Positions 1 through 6,647 of a stretch of DNA of 15,844 nt are shown one piece after another (positions within the stretch are counted from its first letter, which is position 1; each line of letters opens with the position of its first letter). The translations under genes and the position numbers were made by a program. The notes under the pieces were generated by a model that saw only the letters and a program-made list of their open reading frames with translations, was not told where the DNA came from and made no database searches. Location: assembly GCA_003694385.1 (NCBI GenBank), contig RFKA01000073.1, positions 1 to 15,844 of the forward strand, given 5' to 3'. The stretch comes from Candidatus Woesearchaeota archaeon (GTDB lineage Archaea > Nanobdellota > Nanobdellia > Woesearchaeales > UBA525).

Positions 1-866
1 GTCATCTCAGGGAATGCTTGCTTGAGCGGCTCAACGACGGCGAGGAAATCCTGCACCGTGTACTCCCTCTTCATGGCTCGCAATACGCGGTTAGAGCCTG
101 ACTGGACGGGGATGTGCAGAAAGCGGAAGAAGCGCCTCGGGTGTGCGCGGAAGAGCGTGATGAGCTCGCTGACGTACTCCTTAAGGAACGGCGGATTCGC
201 CATGCCGATGCGCACCATGAACTCGCCAGGGATTGTCGCGATAGCGTTGAGCAGTGTTGGGAGCTCCTCGCCAATGTCCCGTCCCCACGCGCCAACGTCT
301 TCGCTTGTCAGCCACACCTCTTTTACTCCTTCCCGCGTCGCCGCCCGAATAGCATTGATTATCTCGTGCTGCGGATGGCTCCTGAGGCGTCCGCGCGCAA
401 GCACTGTCGCGCAGTATGTGCAGCTCCCGAGGCACCCATCATTAATGGGGATGATCTCGATGAGGGGGTTGCGTCGCGTCCTCGGCAGCGACAACCCTGG
501 CTGGTTTCTGTGTGACGTTGCCCTGATCGCCTTGCCCGCGAGCGCTCCCTCGACGACCTCGACGACGCGCTCAATCTCCTTTACGCCAACTGTCGGGAGC
601 CCGGCGAGCTGTTCATTTCCTGGCTGGCTCTGGGGAACGCAGCCCGCGATGACGAGTAACTGCCCCGCATTTTTCGTTAGGGAAATCTCGTGCCAGAAGC
701 GCTTCTCAGCAGGATCCTTGACTGTGCAACTGTTCACGAGCACGACATCAGCAGAGGCTCTCTCTTCAACGAGCTCGTGCCCTGCTTGTTCGAGGAGGCC
801 GCCCATGCGCTCGCTGTCCGCGACGTTGTGCGTGCAGCCGTAGGTCTTGATGAAGATGCGCGCCAT
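1..866 (-). CDS. MiaB/CDKAL1-class tRNA methylthiotransferase (archaeal type), 3'-truncated by the window
   Basis: This is a radical SAM enzyme of the methylthiotransferase family. By family knowledge it adds a methylthio group to t6A at position 37 of tRNAs (MtaB/CDKAL1 class). The visible 288 codons show the N-terminal UPF0004 domain with its three cluster cysteines (C11 in KTYGCTHN, C47 in NSCTV, C76 in AGCVPQ). The radical SAM CxxxCxxC signature follows at C145, C149 and C152 (NDGCLGSCTYC). The later stretch LHIPVQSGSNRVLRAMKR is typical of the family. The frame is open to base 1, so the rest of the radical SAM domain and any TRAM domain lie outside. The ATG at 866 is preceded by a TATA-like box at 890-898, which suggests a leaderless transcript. 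A long plus-strand frame over the same bases has no family features and is a shadow. Confidence 0.93.
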   Translation of the reverse strand, partial: MARIFIKTYGCTHNVADSERMGGLLEQAGHELVEERASADVVLVNSCTVKDPAEKRFWHEISLTKNAGQLLVIAGCVPQSQPGNEQLAGLPTVGVKEIERVVEVVEGALAGKAIRATSHRNQPGLSLPRTRRNPLIEIIPINDGCLGSCTYCATVLARGRLRSHPQHEIINAIRAATREGVKEVWLTSEDVGAWGRDIGEELPTLLNAIATIPGEFMVRIGMANPPFLKEYVSELITLFRAHPRRFFRFLHIPVQSGSNRVLRAMKREYTVQDFLAVVEPLKQAFPEM

Positions 867-889
867 GACGCGTTGGAGAAAAGAAGCAG

Positions 890-898
890 TTTATAAGT
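890..898 (-). promoter_or_regulatory. TATA-like box of the methylthiotransferase gene
   Basis: Read on the minus strand this is ACTTATAAA, lying 24-32 bases upstream of the ATG at 866. That is the expected distance for a transcript starting at or next to the start codon. Confidence 0.6.
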
Positions 899-984
899 TC
901 CTTGCCTTCCCCTTTGTCCCCGGGATTTTTCTCGGGCGGAGGCCGTTCCTCGTTGCACGGCGCTATTCGTTTGTCAGCGCTTTC

Positions 985-1410
985 TCAGTCCTTGTGGTTG
1001 TCACAAACAATTCTTTCTACCGGCATATTGATTCGTGGCGGAGTGCTTCGTGTGTAAATCCTTTCGAGAGCTTTGTCGGCCGCCTTGCCTGCGTACGAGC
1101 CGAGCACGAAGCCCACAACGCCCGCCGCGTCATCTGCCGTAACGCCCGTCTTGCCTCCTACTGCCTCGACTGCATTGATGGCTGCTTCAAGGCCAACGCC
1201 AGCGAATACCGGCCCTTGTGGCCCCCAACCAAACAACGCGTTCTTGTTGCGGCCGTCAACCCAGCCAGTGACTGCCCCCACGCCGAAGCGGTAGAGGGCG
1301 TCCCGCACGTGGTGCGACATATACGCCGCGGTTGTTGTCAGCGGAGCAAAGAGGTCCGCGTGTTGCCAGGCATTACTTAATTGTTGGAGCAGGTCTGTGA
1401 TGGTTTCCAT
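985..1410 (-). CDS. hypothetical protein, glycine/alanine-rich core
   Basis: A 141-residue protein that I do not recognise. The first 40 residues look helical and polar (METITDLLQQL). The core from about residue 40 to 110 is rich in Gly, Ala and Val, with two hydrophobic stretches (around GPVFAGVGLEAAINAVEAVGG and AAGVVGFVLGSYAGKA) that could be membrane-inserted or packed helices. The tail is polar. There is no clear signal peptide and no catalytic motif. It lies 118 bases upstream of the methylthiotransferase gene on the same strand, but each has its own TATA-like box. Support for the gene is the box at 1434-1441, 24-31 bases before the ATG, and the natural-looking composition. Plus-strand frames over the same bases look like shadows. 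Confidence 0.68.
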   Translation of the reverse strand: METITDLLQQLSNAWQHADLFAPLTTTAAYMSHHVRDALYRFGVGAVTGWVDGRNKNALFGWGPQGPVFAGVGLEAAINAVEAVGGKTGVTADDAAGVVGFVLGSYAGKAADKALERIYTRSTPPRINMPVERIVCDNHKD

Positions 1411-1433
1411 AAAAACGCGGGGTTGTTGTCACT

Positions 1434-1441
1434 ATTAAATA
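1434..1441 (-). promoter_or_regulatory. TATA-like box of the 141-residue hypothetical gene
   Basis: An AT-rich element (ATTAAATA on the plus strand) within the near-palindrome CTATTAAATAG at 1432-1442. It lies 24-31 bases upstream of the ATG at 1410, which fits a leaderless start. A second AT-rich block at 1452-1460 is farther out. Confidence 0.5.
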
Positions 1442-1525
1442 GTTTACTATTTTAAATATTGCTTTTTCGCTCATTTTATCTTCTGCTCGTATGGCAGGTT
1501 CTGCGCCGTCCGGGCAACCACAATA

Positions 1526-1534
1526 TTTATATAG
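1526..1534 (+). promoter_or_regulatory. TATA-like box of sepF
   Basis: TTTATATAG, in an otherwise moderate-GC stretch. Transcription would start near 1556-1560 and give a leader of about 45-50 bases before sepF, unlike most genes in the window. A second, weaker element (CTTATACTA, 1551-1559) would give a shorter leader. Confidence 0.5.
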
Positions 1535-1594
1535 TCGCGTTCGTGAATTTCTTATACTACTAGCGAATTGTCCAGCGACGACACAACAGCAACC

Positions 1595-1600
1595 GGAGGG
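1595..1600 (+). promoter_or_regulatory. Shine-Dalgarno sequence of sepF
   Basis: GGAGGG, complementary to the archaeal 16S rRNA 3' end. Its spacing favours the ATG at 1606 over that at 1603. Confidence 0.6.
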
Positions 1601-1602
1601 AT

Positions 1603-1995
1603 ATGATGAAGCGCCTCTTCTCACTCAAAAGGATTCGGAAGACACGGTACGATGACGATGATATGGTCGAGAGCCAGGACGAGTACGTCGAGCTCAACAC
1701 AGAACCGGGCGCCGAACGCGGCGGCCAGAAGGTTCTCGTTCGCAGCTTCACCCTTGAGGATTTTAGTGACATCAAGGATGTGCTCGACGTCCTGCGCGAG
1801 GGCTACACGATTTGCCTCATCAACATCAAGCCGCTGAAAGAGAAAGACCTCGTCGAGCTCAAGCGCGCAATTAACAAGCTCAAAAAGACCTGCGAGGCCA
1901 TCGATGGCGACATTGCAGGCCTCAGTGATGATTACATCGTCGTCACGCCGAGCTTCGCAGAAATCTTCCGTCCTGAAGGAGAGGAGTCCTTGTAG
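1603..1995 (+). CDS. sepF: cell division protein SepF (archaeal DUF552 form)
   Basis: SepF is the membrane anchor and organiser of the FtsZ ring in FtsZ-using archaea. It polymerises through its C-terminal beta/alpha core and binds FtsZ. The 130-residue product has a short basic, amphipathic N-terminus (MMKRLFSLKRIRK) suited to membrane contact. A flexible acidic linker spans residues 16-42. The SepF core runs from about residue 43 to 122, with the family pattern VLVRSFT, DIKDVLDVLREGYTICLINIKPL, a helix with conserved lysines, and a closing IAGLSDDYIVVTPSFAEIF. GGAGGG at 1595-1600 sits 2 bases before the ATG at 1603 and 5 before the ATG at 1606, so the second ATG may be the true start (129 residues). 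No ftsZ is in the window. Confidence 0.93.
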   Translation: MMKRLFSLKRIRKTRYDDDDMVESQDEYVELNTEPGAERGGQKVLVRSFTLEDFSDIKDVLDVLREGYTICLINIKPLKEKDLVELKRAINKLKKTCEAIDGDIAGLSDDYIVVTPSFAEIFRPEGEESL

Positions 1996-2004
1996 TGCGA
2001 AACG

Positions 2005-2012
2005 CATATATA
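2005..2012 (+). promoter_or_regulatory. TATA-like box of the 127-residue hypothetical gene
   Basis: CATATATA, starting 10 bases after the sepF stop codon and lying 24-31 bases upstream of the ATG at 2036. It fixes the likely start and suggests a leaderless transcript separate from sepF. Confidence 0.6.
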
Positions 2013-2035
2013 CCTCTCACCGCGTTCCAGCAGGG

Positions 2036-2419
2036 ATGATTTTGCACTCGGAGCTGCGGCTAGGGCCTCGGCAGCCAACACCACACCGATTCGGTGACTG
2101 GCGTTACTCTGCTCTCCCGAAACACACGAGTATGCGCCTCCCTGAAGAGGTTTATGCGTTTCCCAGAGCAGACTACTTCAGCCACGTGCGCCTCGGTTTC
2201 AGTTGGAAAGACTTTGGCCACGGAGAGAGCCCATCGAGAAGAGTCTTAGAACCAACAATTGATGTATATCTCGTCCAGGTAGCCTCCCCGGACAGGAGTG
2301 TGTACGTAGGCTCCCTCCCTGTGCAAGACGAATGGTCCTCAGAGGTGGCCGCGAGGGCGAGGCGCCGGGAAGTCGATATGGCTGCGCTCACAGAACTTCT
2401 CACCGCTTTCCTCGCTTGA
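2036..2419 (+). CDS. hypothetical protein, 127 residues
   Basis: I do not recognise this protein. The frame is open upstream into sepF, but the ATG at 2036 is chosen because a TATA-like box lies exactly 24-31 bases before it and because an earlier start would overlap sepF by about 90 bases. The product has a basic N-terminal third with many Arg and Pro. A beta-like middle follows (PTIDVYLVQVASPDRSVYVGSL, about residues 72-93), then a charged C-terminal helix ending in TELLTAFLA. There is no signal peptide and no cysteine cluster. It is followed by 121 bases of GT-rich sequence without a gene, then zpr1. It is probably a small soluble protein; its role is unknown. Confidence 0.6.
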   Translation: MILHSELRLGPRQPTPHRFGDWRYSALPKHTSMRLPEEVYAFPRADYFSHVRLGFSWKDFGHGESPSRRVLEPTIDVYLVQVASPDRSVYVGSLPVQDEWSSEVAARARRREVDMAALTELLTAFLA

Positions 2420-2510
2420 ATGCGTACGTGTGCGTAGGTGCGCTTGTGTGGGTGTGTGCAAGCACTTCTTTTCTTCATCTCATTATCCTATACGTTTCCC
2501 ACAAACAATA

Positions 2511-2519
2511 CTTATAAAG
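2511..2519 (+). promoter_or_regulatory. TATA-like box of zpr1
   Basis: CTTATAAAG, 22-30 bases upstream of the ATG at 2541. It supports that internal ATG as the start, rather than upstream codons of the same open frame, and suggests a leaderless mRNA. Confidence 0.62.
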
Positions 2520-2540
2520 CGAGTTCTCCGCTATGCTCGC

Positions 2541-3071
2541 ATGGCAACGGCCCACGAAGACCCGCCTTCAGAAGTCATTGAGGGAGAGACTTGTCCTTTC
2601 TGTGGCGAAAAGACGCTCACACTCATGGAAACAGAGCGCGACGTGCCGTACTTCGGAAAATGCTTCCTCTTCAGCATGGACTGCAAGAGCTGCAAGTACC
2701 ACAAAGCCGACGTCGAAGTTGCCGAGAAGCACAAACCCGTCAAGCAACGCTTCGAAGTCTCCTCAGAAGAGGACCTCAGGGTGCGCGTCGTCAAGAGCAG
2801 TAACGCCACCCTCAAAGTAGGCACAATCGGAACAATCGAGCCAGGCGAGGCGGCGAACGGCTACATCACGAACATCGAAGGCATCCTAAAACGCATCCAG
2901 CGAGCGACAGAGCAGCTCCGCGACGCCGCGCTGGAAGAAGGAGATAAAGAAGCTGCCAAGAAAGCAAAAAACCACTTGAAGAAGCTCTCGAGGGTGCTCT
3001 GGGGCCAGGAAAAGCTCACGATCACGCTGACCGACCCCACAGGGAACAGCGCAATCATCTCCGCGAAATGA
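2541..3071 (+). CDS. zpr1: ZPR1-type zinc-finger protein (archaeal, single module)
   Basis: A 176-residue single-module relative of eukaryotic ZPR1. The eukaryotic protein has two such modules and works with elongation factor 1A; the archaeal form has no firmly known role. A C4 zinc finger is visible at C18-x2-C21 and C48-x2-C51, with the family stretch PYFGKCFLFSMDCKSC between and around them. A beta-rich domain follows (FEVSSEEDLRVRVVKSSNATLKV, IGTIEPG, then GYITNIEGILKRI). A charged helical stretch (residues about 120-150) leads to the closing LTITLTDPTGNSAII, which matches the ZPR1 domain end. The length fits archaeal members. The gene ends 13 bases from the convergent PhoH-family gene. 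The start rests on the TATA box and on the absence of family similarity upstream of it. Confidence 0.9.
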   Translation: MATAHEDPPSEVIEGETCPFCGEKTLTLMETERDVPYFGKCFLFSMDCKSCKYHKADVEVAEKHKPVKQRFEVSSEEDLRVRVVKSSNATLKVGTIGTIEPGEAANGYITNIEGILKRIQRATEQLRDAALEEGDKEAAKKAKNHLKKLSRVLWGQEKLTITLTDPTGNSAIISAK

Positions 3072-3084
3072 ACTTCTCGTGCGC

Positions 3085-4698
3085 TCAGCGATAGGTGCGC
3101 ATCCGCCCTGCGTGGTCCGCGCCGGCATCACGGTAAGGATTGTGCAGGTGCACTACAGCAACGTATTGCTCGCCGAGGTAGTGGCGCAGGCCGGCGAAGA
3201 GCCCGTTGGACGTTGCCGTCATGTCACTATCGCGCTGATGCTCATAATCACCACTGATGACGACAAGGCTTCCCAGTCCGACTCGCTGGTTGAGGTGCTT
3301 GAACTCTGCAGGCGTGAGGTTCTGGGCGTCGTCCATGAAGATGACTGCGTGGTGTATCGTCCTCCCACGCCACGTAGCGTAGTCCTGAATCTTAATGATT
3401 CCTCCATTCATCGGAGCATACAATCCCGGCGCGACTTCGATAGCAGACTCTCCTCTTGCCTCGAGGGCTCCCCGCTTCGCCGGCTCCGGCTCCCCGAAGG
3501 CGAGGTCGAACAAGGAACGCCTTACGTCAGTGAGCATTTCATGCGCGTCAACATAAGACTGAATGTACTCATTGAGCTTCTCTTCAATAGTCCCTGGCCG
3601 GAAACCGTGCTGTCGAGCAAGCCCCCCGATGAGATCGTTTGTCTTCGTGATGAAGATGCGGGAGAAACGAGACGCTAAGTACTTGTTTTTCATTATCGCC
3701 GCGTGGCGTGCCCGCGCGGCTTTCGTCCCCTCCTTTGGCCGCCTTAAGGTCTGTGCAAGCGCCGAAGCATAGCCAATGAGTGTTTTCCCCGTCCCCGCAC
3801 CTCCTGTGACGAAGACGCGGGAAATATGCGGTTGCCGAATCGCGTGGGCGTAGAGCATCTGCTCGAGGTCTCGAGGGACGACGCCGAGAATCGGCCGCTT
3901 CAGCTCCTCCCACCCTTGCGGAAAGCTTGGACTTGCGAGGAGCCGCATCTCGAGTTCACCCATATCCCAACGCCACGTGCGCTCGTTCCATTCGACGTCA
4001 CCAACGATGTTGAGGACGATCGGTTGGTCCCGCGAGTCCTCAGGATAGATGATGAGGTATTGGTTAGGATAGATTTTTGCTTCACCATTGCGTGTGCGAG
4101 GATACGCGTCTTCGACGAGACTGAGGGGGAAGCGGACCTGGTTCTTGCCGCTCCTCTCAGCACTCCTCTGTAACAGCTCTTCATAGAGCTCATTGTCCTC
4201 GAGGGTGATGACGCCGTCCCGCCGGATATTCGGGTCGACCCTATCGAACCATTTCACCTCTGCGCGGAATCCATCGAATGCGTAATCAATCTCCTCTTGG
4301 GGGTGCTGGCAGATTACGCGTAAACGCTCCGCGAGACCTTCCTCCTTTTTCCTGAGCTCGTCAATATTCTCCGCGTCCGCCAGGACGAGGAAGAGATTGT
4401 CTCCCACATCAATAGGTGTCTTGCTGACGGGTGATCCTTCATCCTGTTGCTGTCGTATGCGCCTCGCGATGAACGAGAGCGCATCTCTCGCTCCCGCGCT
4501 TTCCCAACCGCCCTTCTCTGCAATCTTTCCGAGACGTCGCCAATCTTTCCTGAGGATAACGACTGCGTGCTTATCCGGTTTGCCTTCTTCCGGCTCCTTA
4601 TCCGCCATTGCCGTGATAGCCTCGTCACCCGCATTGACATAGACGGACTCGAGGTTGTAGAAGACCTTCTCGAATTCTTTCCAATTGATTCCTGTCAT
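3085..4698 (-). CDS. PhoH-family P-loop ATPase with an unusual N-terminal region
   Basis: A 537-residue protein whose C-terminal half is a PhoH-type ATPase. These are helicase-like P-loop proteins implicated in RNA metabolism. Visible motifs are VPRDLEQMLYAHAI before the loop (about 274-287), Walker A GGAGTGKT at 299-306, IFITKTNDLIGG (348-359), Walker B AVIFMDDAQNLTPAEF (451-466), and motif III VVISGDYEHQRD (479-490). The segment YPNQYLIIYP (210-219) also fits PhoH2-like proteins. In PhoH2 the N-terminus is a PIN nuclease domain. Here residues 44-80 (HAVVILRKDWRRL..GARDALSFIARR) keep the general pattern of a PIN middle segment, but the acidic catalytic motifs are not evident, so it may be a decayed PIN domain. 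It starts 14 bases after the 192-residue gene and probably forms one transcript with it. No Shine-Dalgarno is evident. Confidence 0.88.
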   Translation of the reverse strand: MTGINWKEFEKVFYNLESVYVNAGDEAITAMADKEPEEGKPDKHAVVILRKDWRRLGKIAEKGGWESAGARDALSFIARRIRQQQDEGSPVSKTPIDVGDNLFLVLADAENIDELRKKEEGLAERLRVICQHPQEEIDYAFDGFRAEVKWFDRVDPNIRRDGVITLEDNELYEELLQRSAERSGKNQVRFPLSLVEDAYPRTRNGEAKIYPNQYLIIYPEDSRDQPIVLNIVGDVEWNERTWRWDMGELEMRLLASPSFPQGWEELKRPILGVVPRDLEQMLYAHAIRQPHISRVFVTGGAGTGKTLIGYASALAQTLRRPKEGTKAARARHAAIMKNKYLASRFSRIFITKTNDLIGGLARQHGFRPGTIEEKLNEYIQSYVDAHEMLTDVRRSLFDLAFGEPEPAKRGALEARGESAIEVAPGLYAPMNGGIIKIQDYATWRGRTIHHAVIFMDDAQNLTPAEFKHLNQRVGLGSLVVISGDYEHQRDSDMTATSNGLFAGLRHYLGEQYVAVVHLHNPYRDAGADHAGRMRTYR

Positions 4699-4712
4699 TG
4701 TCGTGGCTCGTG

Positions 4713-5291
4713 CTAGCGTAACTCGTATGCTATCTGGACTATTTTATTGAATTCTCTGTATACCCTGCGGATGCGGAGGTCAACCCTCCGTTTGTCGAGC
4801 TTGTCGAGATCAACGTCGAGTGGCTCGACGTGTGTCCCAAGGCTCTGGCGGTCTAGTTTTTGGTCGAGACGCTCCCCGAACGTGATGAGCCCAACGCGGT
4901 ACTCGGGGCTGAGGGGGGAGAGGTACTCCATGAGTGGGGGGAGGAGGATGGATGTAGTCGGGTGGCTTTCGCCTTGTCCTCGTTGCTCTCGCTTGAAGCG
5001 CTCATCGAGCACTGCGCGGCTCGCGAGATGTGCGCCGACGCGGCGAGGGTCTCCCTCAGTTCGCAGTGCTCTCGCTGCCCGCCTCAGCGATTGTTCAATA
5101 AGAAGGCCTTCTGCTCTCCGTGCCTGGACGCTCCCCCTCCTATAAGGGAGTGGGGTTTCCTCATACGTCATTGCTCCTCGCAGCACCGCTTTGGCGCAGA
5201 GTAAGTGGGCCTCGTCTTCCTCTCGTTCGTAGTCGAGGATGCGTCTGATGGCGCTACTTATCGAAGTGACTCCTGAGATGATGCGCCCCAT
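4713..5291 (-). CDS. hypothetical protein, probable operon partner of the PhoH-family ATPase
   Basis: A 192-residue protein that I do not recognise. It is strongly charged, rich in Arg and Leu, and predicted largely helical. A first helical part (residues 10-105) contains RRILDYEREEDEAHLLCAKAVLRGA and repeated Arg-Ala stretches. A short hydrophobic turn follows (TTSILLPPLMEYLSPL, 112-127). The C-terminal part (about 150-192) reads LDVDLDKLDKRRVDLRIRRVYREFNKIV. There is no signal peptide or metal-binding motif. It is transcribed ahead of the PhoH-family gene with a 14-base gap, so the two products are likely co-expressed and may work together; that is inference from position only. A TATA-like box at 5313-5321 supports the ATG at 5291. 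Confidence 0.7.
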   Translation of the reverse strand: MGRIISGVTSISSAIRRILDYEREEDEAHLLCAKAVLRGAMTYEETPLPYRRGSVQARRAEGLLIEQSLRRAARALRTEGDPRRVGAHLASRAVLDERFKREQRGQGESHPTTSILLPPLMEYLSPLSPEYRVGLITFGERLDQKLDRQSLGTHVEPLDVDLDKLDKRRVDLRIRRVYREFNKIVQIAYELR

Positions 5292-5312
5292 AGGGTGTGG
5301 GGGTCGCTGAAC

Positions 5313-5321
5313 GCATAAAAC
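5313..5321 (-). promoter_or_regulatory. TATA-like box of the hypothetical/PhoH unit
   Basis: Read on the minus strand this is GTTTTATGC, lying 22-30 bases upstream of the ATG at 5291. It lies in the 81-base gap after the upstream 250-residue gene and suggests a separate promoter for the two-gene unit. Confidence 0.5.
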
Positions 5322-5372
5322 CGTTTCTATTATTGAGTGGTTAGTTTCGCAACTCTTTAGTTTTGCACTTCT

Positions 5373-6125
5373 TTATCTTCTCTGTCGCCCTCGCTTCTGC
5401 AGGAGGTGACTCACCCGCTTACCCCAGCGCCTATTGATGCGCACGGCGTACTCTTGCCGCAGCGCCTTCACGACATGGAGGACGTCGAGCATCGGCGCGC
5501 AGATGACGATGTCGCTGTCGCGCGAAGTAACTTCTGGGCGCTCATTGACTGTTTCCGGCTTAGCAATGCCGAGGTTGTGATAGATGCTGAATCCGATACC
5601 TCCATCTGTGAGTCGGTCCGTGAACAATGTTTGCACGTATTGTTCGAGAAGCCATCCGCGAGCAGTACTCGTTGCCTGACCGAAATGGGTGAGATACCGC
5701 TTGTTCCACACAGTTTCCACCCCTCTTCTCCTGAGCATGAGGTCCTCGAGCGTGTAGGGGCTCGTCCGTTTGAACTTCCTCAGTTGGCGCGCCTTCTGCT
5801 CGCTGAGGTGGCGTCGTTGCTGCTTGACGAGTTCGTCAAGGCTGCGCTCGAGCACGTCCTCCTCGAGGTGGTCGAGTCGCATGAAGAAGTCAAGCCCTGC
5901 CGGGTAGTACCCGTTATTCCTCGCCGTCGCGATGCCGTAGGCGAACTGCTCGCGCGCAACGCCATAGTTGTGCCAGTACTCCCGTTGCTGCATGACGCTC
6001 CGGCGCTTGTGCCCGTTATTGCCGTGGGATACCTCGATGAGTGTGAACCCGCCAAACCTGTTCGCGTCCGCGATCGCCTGCTCAATGAGTTGTTTGTCTT
6101 TCCACTGCTTTGTGGGCAGGCCCAT
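5373..6125 (-). CDS. hypothetical basic protein, 250 residues
   Basis: I do not recognise this protein. It is rich in Arg, Lys, Gln and Leu. A long helical, possibly coiled-coil segment spans about residues 84-133 (LDHLEEDVLERSLDELVKQQRRHLSEQKARQL). A mixed alpha/beta part follows (about 150-225) with GWLLEQYVQTLF, a beta-like GIGFSIYHNLG, and SRDSDIVICAPMLDVLHVVKAL. The tail is very basic (RRWGKR..QKRGRQRR) and may bind nucleic acid. The order helix with Glu, then strand, then D-x-D-I-V is faintly like a restriction-fold nuclease, but I see no E-x-K to complete it. A TATA-like box at 6149-6157, 24-32 bases before the ATG, supports this strand over a similarly long plus-strand frame. Confidence 0.68.
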   Translation of the reverse strand: MGLPTKQWKDKQLIEQAIADANRFGGFTLIEVSHGNNGHKRRSVMQQREYWHNYGVAREQFAYGIATARNNGYYPAGLDFFMRLDHLEEDVLERSLDELVKQQRRHLSEQKARQLRKFKRTSPYTLEDLMLRRRGVETVWNKRYLTHFGQATSTARGWLLEQYVQTLFTDRLTDGGIGFSIYHNLGIAKPETVNERPEVTSRDSDIVICAPMLDVLHVVKALRQEYAVRINRRWGKRVSHLLQKRGRQRR

Positions 6126-6148
6126 CTCTTCTGGTTTGCTCTTGAGAG

Positions 6149-6157
6149 ATTTAAACT
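6149..6157 (-). promoter_or_regulatory. TATA-like box of the 250-residue hypothetical gene
   Basis: ATTTAAACT on the plus strand, 24-32 bases upstream of the minus-strand ATG at 6125. It fits a leaderless transcript. Confidence 0.55.
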
Positions 6158-6204
6158 TTTAGCCTCTTTTTGAGCTCTCTGTAATCGTTGAGAGTTGTTT
6201 ATAA

Positions 6205-6280
6205 ATAGCAAAATTAAACATAGCAAAAACCACAAGGTTTAAATATATCTTTGTATACAAATATACTTATTAGTATATTT
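6205..6280. promoter_or_regulatory. AT-rich palindromic intergenic region, possible operator
   Basis: This lies between two divergent genes in the AT-richest stretch of the window. It holds a perfect 12-base palindrome TTTGTATACAAA (6250-6261). Overlapping it is an inverted repeat with 9-base arms AAATATACT (6259-6267) and AGTATATTT (6272-6280) around a 4-base spacer. ATAGCAAAA occurs twice with a 15-base period (6205 and 6220). This suggests a protein-binding site, although AT-rich DNA makes chance palindromes more likely. Confidence 0.4.
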
Positions 6281-6318
6281 AGAGCTTAAAATCCTTTGAA
6301 TTTGCTGCTTTATGCTGC

Positions 6319-6327
6319 TTTACTAAG
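6319..6327 (+). promoter_or_regulatory. weak TATA-like element before the 56-residue gene
   Basis: TTTACTAAG, 24-32 bases upstream of the ATG at 6351. It is a poorer match than the other boxes. Better AT-rich elements lie farther upstream near 6236-6248. Confidence 0.3.
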
Positions 6328-6350
6328 GCGAGCCGACCGAGGAACCCGAA

Positions 6351-6521
6351 ATGACAGACGAGCGTTGTATGCCGGACCTGTACCACTACAATGGGTTGTG
6401 CTTCAACAAGCGGCGGGTACCCGAAGGGAGAATCGCCATCCCTATCAGCCAGTGCGAAGCTTTCGACAAGCAAGAGAAAGCAGTCAGCACAATCATCAGC
6501 ACGAAGAAGCGCTCACGCTAG
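6351..6521 (+). CDS. small hypothetical protein, 56 residues
   Basis: A short frame from the ATG at 6351 to TAG at 6519-6521. The product begins MTDERCMPDLYHYNGLCF, continues through a basic Pro-containing part (NKRRVPEGRIAIPISQCEAF), and ends in a Lys/Arg-rich tail. It has three cysteines (C6, C17, C35). Third codon positions are mostly G or C, as in the confident genes here, and the amino acid mix is natural. GAGG at 6338-6341 could serve as a ribosome binding site. There is no signal peptide and no recognised family. A 64-codon minus-strand frame overlaps it and looks like a shadow. Function is unknown; it could be a small metal-binding or regulatory protein. Confidence 0.5.
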   Translation: MTDERCMPDLYHYNGLCFNKRRVPEGRIAIPISQCEAFDKQEKAVSTIISTKKRSR

Positions 6522-6568
6522 CCTTTGCGTTTCTACGCCAAACCACCCCCTGCAAAGGCTCGTTCACC

Positions 6569-6588
6569 GCCGGGGCTCACGCCCCGGC
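6569..6588. repeat. perfect GC-rich hairpin between convergent genes
   Basis: Arms GCCGGGGC (6569-6576) and GCCCCGGC (6581-6588) enclose the 4-base loop TCAC. It lies 47 bases after the 56-residue gene and 59 bases beyond the stop of the convergent phosphoesterase gene. No T-tract follows on either strand, so it is not a standard terminator. It could pause transcription or protect the 3' end of both messages, or be a copy of a dispersed palindromic element. Confidence 0.6.
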
Positions 6589-6647
6589 TCCCTTCTCGTC
6601 AACAACCAACAATCCTCGTCGCCGCACCAGCAACCTCTTGCTTGGCC

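Noticed and set aside
22..843. A 273-codon plus-strand open frame
   Set aside because: It lies opposite the methylthiotransferase gene, whose cysteine motifs are unmistakable. The plus-strand product is Ser/Arg/Thr-rich without family features.
847..1380. A 177-codon plus-strand frame opposite the 141-residue hypothetical
   Set aside because: It overlaps the 5' end of the methylthiotransferase gene, has unnatural composition and no promoter. The minus-strand frame has a well-placed TATA box.
1904..2035. N-terminal extension of the 127-residue gene into sepF
   Set aside because: It would overlap sepF by about 90 bases. The TATA box at 2005-2012 points to the ATG at 2036.
2430..2540. N-terminal extension of zpr1 (37 residues with several Cys and His)
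   Set aside because: The Cys/His content comes from GT-rich DNA. ZPR1 similarity begins after the inner ATG, which has a leaderless-type promoter.
3079..3678. A 199-codon plus-strand frame
   Set aside because: It is antisense to the PhoH motif region, where the minus strand shows Walker B and motif III.
5406..6173. A 255-codon plus-strand frame as long as the minus-strand gene
   Set aside because: It has no promoter or ribosome binding site, and it runs over the TATA box of the minus-strand gene. The choice is less certain than for other shadows because the minus-strand protein is also unassigned.
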